From the IMG/VR virus record IMGVR_UViG_3300028840_001718, positions 1 to 45,230 of that record: a DNA stretch of 45,230 nt. One strand, written 5' to 3'. Position numbers and translations under genes: made by a program. This DNA is from a virus. Within the stretch, counting starts at the first letter, position 1, and the number at the start of each line of letters is the position of its first letter. Shown piece by piece: positions 40,537 through 45,230 of the stretch. The notes beneath the pieces are model-generated. The model searched no databases. It saw only the letters and a list, made by a program, of their open reading frames with translations, and was not told the origin of the DNA.

Positions 40537-40556
40537 GAAAAGTGATTGTATAAACG
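40537..40556 (+). promoter_or_regulatory. TGTATAAACG element h
   Basis: GAAAAGTGATTGTATAAACG, identical over 20 bases to element e at 26458-26477 but in the opposite orientation. It lies in an 80-base gap between minus-strand genes. The downstream CGGACTTTTGAACC matches element b. Confidence 0.6.
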
Positions 40557-40577
40557 CGGACTTTTGAACCGCGGGGT

Positions 40578-41453
40578 TTATTGGTCGATCAAAAACAAAT
40601 CCATTGTTCCGGAAGCTTGCAACGTATCCGCGGAAGCGGTCCCTTCAATCTTAATGTCCGTCTTGGGGTCAAAGACAAGCGGGGCTTGAAAGGTATATGT
40701 TGACCATGAAGAAGCTTTTCCGTCAATGCTTGTATCCGCAAGGGTCCGCCAAGACATCCCGAAAGGGCGAATTTTCAATTTCAATTTTATGATTTCTTCG
40801 GAAGGGGACAAATCTTCTTTGTGGGCATAGCACCAAAACAAAGAAGCCAAGACCGCTTTCTTTTCATTGGGGACCGTAAAAACAAGTTGCGATTGTTGAC
40901 CGTCCCCCGGGGTGATTGCAGCGGAAACCGTTGCATCAACCGCCGCGGTTGCGGTAATTGTCCCTTCATTGGTGCCGCTTGAACCGGATGTCATGACAAC
41001 CAACCGATGAACCCGAAGATATGAATTGGAAGTTGCAACCGGGGTCAACCCTTCAAGGGTCTTTGTTTCTGAAATGATGTCAAAGCTTGAATCTAACCCT
41101 TCAATATAAACGGTTCGGGCCCCGTTCCCGGCGGGGTTTCCATCATCGTCCGCGTCCGTTGATACAATGCTATGAATCCGGGCCGCGGTTGGGAAAGCGT
41201 ATATCCCCCCTTGATTCCAAAGGGTTTCTTCGGTATCCGCGTTAAGATCGGGATTCTTCCCAAAGACGTTGAACGTTGCGGAACCGTCAACTTCCCCCAA
41301 AGCAATCAACGCCCCGGGAAGGGAACCCGTTCCCCCGCCCCCGCCGCTTGGAACCATCGGGGAAGCAAAAGCCCGGAAGACCAACCAACCAAGGGCAAGA
41401 CAAAGAAACAAGACAAGGGCAAACGGAACGGAACGCTTGATCTTTTTGACCAT
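40578..41453 (-). CDS. Signal-anchored β-sandwich virion-type protein
   Basis: A 291-residue protein. Residues 8-30 are a signal peptide or anchor (VPFALVLFLCLALGWLVFRA), followed by a Gly-rich linker and a β domain with YIEGLDSSFDIISETKTLEG and TSNSYLRVHRLVVMTSGSSG, a pattern seen in receptor-contact proteins of environmental phages. A signal peptide on such a domain is odd and suggests display in the host envelope or membrane-linked assembly. The stop lies in AATAAACCCC. The start has AAAAGGAATCAATCCG. Confidence 0.75.
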   Translation of the reverse strand: MVKKIKRSVPFALVLFLCLALGWLVFRAFASPMVPSGGGGGTGSLPGALIALGEVDGSATFNVFGKNPDLNADTEETLWNQGGIYAFPTAARIHSIVSTDADDDGNPAGNGARTVYIEGLDSSFDIISETKTLEGLTPVATSNSYLRVHRLVVMTSGSSGTNEGTITATAAVDATVSAAITPGDGQQSQLVFTVPNEKKAVLASLFWCYAHKEDLSPSEEIIKLKLKIRPFGMSWRTLADTSIDGKASSWSTYTFQAPLVFDPKTDIKIEGTASADTLQASGTMDLFLIDQ

Positions 41454-41496
41454 CGGATTGATTCCTTTTCTTCAAAGTGAACGGATCGGGGGCGGG

Positions 41497-42108
41497 TCAA
41501 TCAAAACCGTAAAATGAAACGTTGACGATTGCCCCCGCGGTTTCTTCAATGAACTTGACAGATTCCAAATCCCCGATATACCAAAACGTTGTATTTCCCG
41601 GGACTTGAATTCCAACGGTTGCGGTTGGGTCCGTTCCATCATCCCGCCAACGGATCGGGCGGGACCCTTCAATTTGAACCAACGCAAGAACCGCTTTGGG
41701 CGGAACGGTCAAACCCGTTGCGGTTGCAAGGGATGTCAATTGTTGATAACCCTTCGGGTCAAGATTCAAGTCCGCGGTCCGGACTTGTCTTGCAGGGGTT
41801 GGCCCCGCGGCGGACAAAACCGCGGAAGCAATCGGGGCGGGTTGGGCGGTTGCTTGCGGTTGGGAACAACCGAAAGAAACAAGCAACAAGGAAAGAACAA
41901 CCGCAACAAGAAGGGCGGTCAACGCGGAAGGGGGTTTTGATTTTGCAATCTTCATTCCCCAAGGGACCGCTTGCAAGCTTTGCCCCCGTTCATAGGAATC
42001 AAGTTGAACAACGTCTTCCGCCTTGCGTTCCCGGATTGTCCCTTCATCCGTACGGGATAGAATCGGAGCCCCCGCCAATTCTGCAAGTTCCGCTTCGGTC
42101 AATGGCAT
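41497..42108 (-). CDS. Membrane-anchored or lipoprotein-like protein
   Basis: A 203-residue protein starting at 42108 with GGAGGGTTTGACA. Residues ~1-50 are soluble and acidic (TEAELAELAGAPILSRTDEG). A hydrophobic segment follows (ALTALLVAVVLSLLLVSFGC) that ends in a lipobox-like VSFGC. The C-terminal ~120 residues are β-rich (WYIGDLESVKFIEETAGAIV). An internal ATG just before the hydrophobic segment, after TTGGGGA, would make a true lipoprotein, so two products are possible. Confidence 0.7.
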   Translation of the reverse strand: MPLTEAELAELAGAPILSRTDEGTIRERKAEDVVQLDSYERGQSLQAVPWGMKIAKSKPPSALTALLVAVVLSLLLVSFGCSQPQATAQPAPIASAVLSAAGPTPARQVRTADLNLDPKGYQQLTSLATATGLTVPPKAVLALVQIEGSRPIRWRDDGTDPTATVGIQVPGNTTFWYIGDLESVKFIEETAGAIVNVSFYGFD

Positions 42109-42138
42109 TGTCAAACCCTCCAATCAAGAAAAAGAAAC

Positions 42139-42162
42139 GGTCCCCCTTCATTATAGGGGACC
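42139..42162 (-). terminator. Hairpin with TATAAT loop
   Basis: On the minus strand GGTCCCC-TATAATGAAG-GGGGACC, followed by GTTTCTTTTTC. It lies between the zinc-ribbon gene and the lipoprotein-like gene. The loop holds TATAAT with TTCAAT 17 bases upstream, so it could instead, or also, be a promoter. Confidence 0.45.
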
Positions 42163-42181
42163 GGGCGGAATGATTGAAAGC

Positions 42182-42208
42182 GTCTTCCCTTTATAGGGGC
42201 TATAAAAA
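42182..42208. promoter_or_regulatory. TTTATAG-GGG-CTATAAA palindrome, copy 2
   Basis: The 7-base inverted repeat at 42190-42206 around GGG, within TCTTCCCTTTATAGGGG and CTATAAAAA, nearly identical to 36562-36588. It overlaps the stop codon of the zinc-ribbon gene. Both copies sit at boundaries in the late operon. Confidence 0.6.
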
Positions 42209-42454
42209 GGGATTGATCGGATTGCCATTTTCCGGGGGAAGAATATCCGGGCCCGGGTCTTCGGACGGATCGGGAAGCGGCGGGTCTTCATCGTCTTCCG
42301 ATGTTTCATTTGTGAAGAAGATATATCCGCAATTCCGGCAACGTCTTCTTCTTCGGACCGTCTTTTTTGTTTGGCCTCGCCAAGTTGTTTCTTTTGTATA
42401 GGTATTGGTTGCGGGGCAATGTCGGCAACCGCAAGCTTTGCACTCAATAGACAT
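42200..42454 (-). CDS. Small zinc-ribbon protein
   Basis: An 84-residue protein whose ATG overlaps the terminase stop (TGATG). CKACGCRHCPATNTYTKE followed by RRRRRCRNCGYIFFTNE is a zinc ribbon of the NrdR/transcription-factor type (CGCRHC ... RRRRCRNCG). The rest is a Pro/Asp-rich acidic tail. It could bind DNA as a late regulator or packaging accessory. No separate small terminase is seen, but this protein is not a recognisable one. Confidence 0.8.
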   Translation of the reverse strand: MSIECKACGCRHCPATNTYTKETTWRGQTKKTVRRRRRCRNCGYIFFTNETSEDDEDPPLPDPSEDPGPDILPPENGNPINPFL

Positions 42455-45114
42455 CAACGGCCCCCCTTCCGCTTGTTTGCGTATATTTGGGAAAGCTTCC
42501 GCCGCGGGGCCCGGGTTGTTTTGGGCTTGGCTTTTCCATCGGATCGGATGCAAGCCCCTTGAAGGGAAGCAACAACGCAACAACCAACAAGACAGTCAAG
42601 CCAATCATTGTCCGGACGCCCTTCCCTTTCCTGCCAACAATCCTTGACAAGACCCCGGGCTTGAACCGTTTCCGGATATTCACTTTCGCAAACGTGATTC
42701 CCGAACATTGAATGAACTTCCGGCGGGGCTTTGAACAACGCAAAGCTTCCGGGGGCCCCAAGCGGGGAAGACAACCGGGAATGAAGAAACGTCTTGACGC
42801 GGTTGACATCCGCGGTCAAATGATATTGCCCCATTTGATCGGGCTTGAAGACCCAAGAAACTTCTTTCACTTCGGGATGAACTTGATCTTCAAAAAGCCA
42901 ACCGCGGGTTCTTGTGAATTCTTCAAATTGCTTCCGGGTTGGGGGCATTGGTTGCCCATAATAGGGAAGCAATTCTTTCCGTCCGCTTTCCCGGATGAAC
43001 CGCTTGATTGTTTCGGACGCTTTTCCCCAACGGGTATCAATCGCAATCTTCGGAATCCGTTCCGGGGTTTGATGTCCGTCTTCCCGGATGAAATCTTTTG
43101 AAAGAAGGTAATTTGTTCCTTGGGTCAACGCATGATATATCTTGGCTTCAAAGGGGGCTTGAATCTTTCCCTTGGAAGACTTGACCGCTTTGTTCCGTTG
43201 GTCCGGATATGCCTTGAAGAATTCCCGGGTCAACAATCCCCAAGATTGGGTTTGATGCTTGTGAAAGTATAGGGAATTGATTTCCGGGAAAGTCCCGTAA
43301 TCAATGACATACCCGTTGAAGTTCCGTTCCGCCGCAAGAACCGCCCAAAACAAGATTTCATCTTGAATATCAATGAACCCCGCCAAGATGGAACAATCCG
43401 CGGGGATATGCCCCCTTTCAAGATCAACGGTTTTTTCGGAAAGTTGATCCGCGGTCAACATTGAAACAAGACCGTCTTCCCCGAAGCGGCGGGGCTTGTT
43501 TTGATATTCCGCAACAAAGGTCAACGGGTTCATGAACCGAAGATTCATTGAATGTTGTTGGGCGGAAAGTTCCGTTTTTCCGTTGAAGCGTTGTTCCCAA
43601 GAAACGTCAAACCCCTTGTCCATTTCCCGCCGGTTCTTTTTATAAAACTTGGTTGCAAGGCGGATGTCCTTGTATAAACGCAAAGATTGTTTCCGTTCTT
43701 CCCCGTATTGATTCCAAAGACGCCCCGCTTTGGAATCAAGGGAAATGTCATTGTCCGTTATTCCTTCGGGCCAACGGATAACCATTGAACAACGTTCCCC
43801 CCGCCATTCCGGCTTTTGGGTTTGGTCAAGGTATGTGTCGGAAACATCCCCTTCCCGGATAACGGTCATTGGCATAATTGCCGCAATCGTTTCCCCCGGA
43901 CCGGCAAGACCGGCAACCGCCCCATCAATCAACCTTATTGTCTTTTCACAAGCGGCGGGGCTTTCGGCCCGTTGGTCTTTTTGAATATCGTCAAGAAGAA
44001 CAACGTCCGGGCGGGGTTGTTCCAAAAGAATCGGATGAACTTCCGCTTCCCCGCGGATTGACCCTTCAATTCCGGCGGTTGTAATAATCGTTCCGGCAGA
44101 ACGCGGAATGAAGCTTTGGAATTCTTCAAGGTATTGAAGAAAGTCCGGGGCGTTCTTCAAGTATGGTTCCGCGTCTTCTTCCGGAAGCAATAGGCAAGGA
44201 TAACGCAAACTTTCAGAACCCCATTCAATATGGGTAGGTTCCCCAAGATACAATTGACCCTTTGCAAGTTGAAAGCGGTTTTCAAGACGCTTGAAGGGAT
44301 ACCCGATTTCCGGGAAGTCTTGTTGAAGAAGGGTTGACCGGAACCAATATGTCTTGATGAAGTCTAATGTCTGCAAAGCTTTGTTATGATGGGAACCGAT
44401 GAAGAAGGGAAAGCGGCGGATTCCGTATGATGTTCCCCAAAGCATTGAAGCCCGGGCAAGGGCGGTCTTGCCCCCGCCGCGGGGCATTGCAAGGGCAAAC
44501 ATTCCCCCATCAATGAAGACGGTTTGAATTGTCTTGATGCAACGCTTTTGATCTTCGGACCATCCCAAATAGAAAACGGGGGAAAGATACGTTTCACAAA
44601 ACCGTTGAAGATCATCTTTGCAAGCGTTCCGCCGCTTCCAATTTATTTCTTCAACGGGAAGCGGGGCAATGTCCCGGGCGGAAGCGGAAACCCGGGCTTT
44701 GTAAATGTTGGAACGTTCCCGCTTTTTCCAACCCGCTTCTTTGTCCGTCAATTCCTTGGGGCGTCCCGGGCTTGTCTTCAAGGGTTTCTTGGGCCGCGGT
44801 TTGGGTCCCGCTTTTTTCTTCTTCGTTTTCTTCTTCGTTTTCTTTTTTGAAGTCCCTGAAATCTTGACTTGTTTCTTCCCATCATTTGCCCTTTTCTTTT
44901 TGACGGTCTTCTTCTTGGGGGCCGCGGTCTTTTTCCGGGAAGAATTCCCTTTGCCCTTTCCGGCCCCGGACGCCCCCGCTTTGCCCCGCTTGGCTTTGAC
45001 CGTCTTCTTCTTCGGGGTCTTCTTCGGGGCCCGTTTCCGTCCGCGTCCGGACCCGGAACCGCCCTTTCCGCGGCCCCGGTCTTCGGGCAAATCGGCTTGA
45101 AGAAGGGAAACCAT
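42454..45114 (-). CDS. Terminase large subunit with lysine-rich N-terminal tail
   Basis: An 886-residue packaging motor, longer than the usual 450-650. The first ~115 residues are low-complexity and highly basic (KKTPKKKTVKAKRGK, TSKKKTKKKTKKKKAG), resembling histone H1-type tails. The ATPase follows: Walker A MPRGGGKTALA (~213-223 counted from the alternative TTG start at 45123) and Walker B PDVVLLDDIQ. The nuclease domain includes CSILAGFIDIQDEILFWAVL. The start at 45114 lies behind GAAAGAATTGCAAATA; the TTG at 45123 is an alternative. It is the first gene of the late leftward transcript, next to the contig end. Confidence 0.93.
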   Translation of the reverse strand: MVSLLQADLPEDRGRGKGGSGSGRGRKRAPKKTPKKKTVKAKRGKAGASGAGKGKGNSSRKKTAAPKKKTVKKKRANDGKKQVKISGTSKKKTKKKTKKKKAGPKPRPKKPLKTSPGRPKELTDKEAGWKKRERSNIYKARVSASARDIAPLPVEEINWKRRNACKDDLQRFCETYLSPVFYLGWSEDQKRCIKTIQTVFIDGGMFALAMPRGGGKTALARASMLWGTSYGIRRFPFFIGSHHNKALQTLDFIKTYWFRSTLLQQDFPEIGYPFKRLENRFQLAKGQLYLGEPTHIEWGSESLRYPCLLLPEEDAEPYLKNAPDFLQYLEEFQSFIPRSAGTIITTAGIEGSIRGEAEVHPILLEQPRPDVVLLDDIQKDQRAESPAACEKTIRLIDGAVAGLAGPGETIAAIMPMTVIREGDVSDTYLDQTQKPEWRGERCSMVIRWPEGITDNDISLDSKAGRLWNQYGEERKQSLRLYKDIRLATKFYKKNRREMDKGFDVSWEQRFNGKTELSAQQHSMNLRFMNPLTFVAEYQNKPRRFGEDGLVSMLTADQLSEKTVDLERGHIPADCSILAGFIDIQDEILFWAVLAAERNFNGYVIDYGTFPEINSLYFHKHQTQSWGLLTREFFKAYPDQRNKAVKSSKGKIQAPFEAKIYHALTQGTNYLLSKDFIREDGHQTPERIPKIAIDTRWGKASETIKRFIRESGRKELLPYYGQPMPPTRKQFEEFTRTRGWLFEDQVHPEVKEVSWVFKPDQMGQYHLTADVNRVKTFLHSRLSSPLGAPGSFALFKAPPEVHSMFGNHVCESEYPETVQARGLVKDCWQEREGRPDNDWLDCLVGCCVVASLQGACIRSDGKAKPKTTRAPRRKLSQIYANKRKGGR

Positions 45115-45192
45115 TATTTGCAATTCTTTCTGTCAAAATTGTTGGGACCCCCCGCAAAGGGGATTTGGGACAACTTTCATTCAAAAATGTCC
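45115..45192. other. Right terminal leader
   Basis: The 78 bases upstream of the terminase. On the minus strand it holds CCCC-TTTG-CGGGG and a TTGACA (~45130-45135), but the -10 candidates are poorly spaced. No direct repeat with the left end is seen. The late promoter may lie here or beyond the contig. Confidence 0.4.
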
Positions 45193-45230
45193 AGATCGGA
45201 AGAGCGTCGTGTAGGGAAAGAGTGTAGATC
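45193..45230. other. Illumina adapter remnant (right end)
   Basis: AGATCGGAAGAGCGTCGTGT and the following 18 bases match the reverse complement of the TruSeq universal (read-1) adapter. This is library sequence to be trimmed. Confidence 0.98.

Noticed and set aside
36570-42199. T7-like promoter reading of TTATAGGGG (36571, 42151, 42191)
   Set aside because: No phage RNA polymerase gene is present, the flanks do not match a 23-base T7-type promoter, and the orientation is antisense to the operon.
24-45192. Direct terminal repeats
   Set aside because: I compared the outer ~100 bases of both ends and saw no shared direct repeat; short G/C runs only.
1-45230. tRNA genes, CRISPR arrays, insertion sequences, integrase or attachment sites
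   Set aside because: None was recognisable by eye: no TTCGA-type T-arm contexts with acceptor pairing, no spaced repeat array, no transposase or integrase motifs.

Overview
The window is one nearly complete genome of a tailed double-stranded DNA virus (Caudoviricetes) of about 45.2 kb. Illumina adapter sequence remains at both ends (1-23 and 45193-45230), so the contig boundaries are library-derived and may coincide with physical genome ends. A portal, a Mu gpT-like capsid protein, a TP901-type tape measure, a tail tube and overlapping tail-chaperone genes suggest a siphovirus-like particle. I see no integrase, repressor, tRNA or RNA polymerase gene, so a lytic lifestyle is the simplest reading. 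The host cannot be named. Ribosome sites of the form GAAAGGG pair with the CCUUUC of a bacterial 16S tail, and a phage-borne CsrA suggests a host that uses Csr-type RNA regulation.

Layout. (1) 0.1-12.8 kb, minus strand: zinc-ribbon proteins, CsrA, an HNH endonuclease, a primase-helicase, a family A DNA polymerase, a PD-(D/E)XK protein, an acidic-tailed putative ssDNA-binding protein, a Sak4-like ATPase, a RecB/Cas4-like nuclease and a family 4 uracil-DNA glycosylase. (2) 12.8-13.1 kb: divergent control region. (3) 13.1-18.2 kb, plus strand: a DGQHR/ParB-like protein, a SprT-like metalloprotease, a UvrD-like helicase and two unknowns, separated by hairpin terminators. (4) 18.2-18.6 kb: GC-rich, strongly folded region without a convincing gene. 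(5) 18.6-45.1 kb, minus strand, transcribed from the right end: terminase, zinc ribbon, exported proteins, glycosyltransferases and a sulfotransferase, portal, protease-scaffold-capsid polyprotein, cement protein, connector and tail genes, an exported-protein and peptidase cassette, tape measure, a serine-rich tail protein, then a GT25-sulfotransferase fusion and a glycosyltransferase-methyltransferase fusion.

The most interesting content is an apparent virus-encoded glycan assembly, sulfation and methylation system: four glycosyltransferase domains, two sulfotransferase domains and one methyltransferase domain in two late-gene clusters. One cluster lies directly behind a virion-type protein with a mucin-like Ser/Gly/Ala/Pro tail, an obvious candidate acceptor. 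Other strong signals are an almost complete absence of the trinucleotide GAG/CTC (none by eye in the first 9 kb of phage sequence), a matching use of GAAAGGG ribosome sites with GGAGG kept for a few genes, an internal GGAGGA start inside the capsid polyprotein, a repeated CGTATAAACG element in the larger gaps, and lysine-rich tails on DNA-handling enzymes including the terminase.
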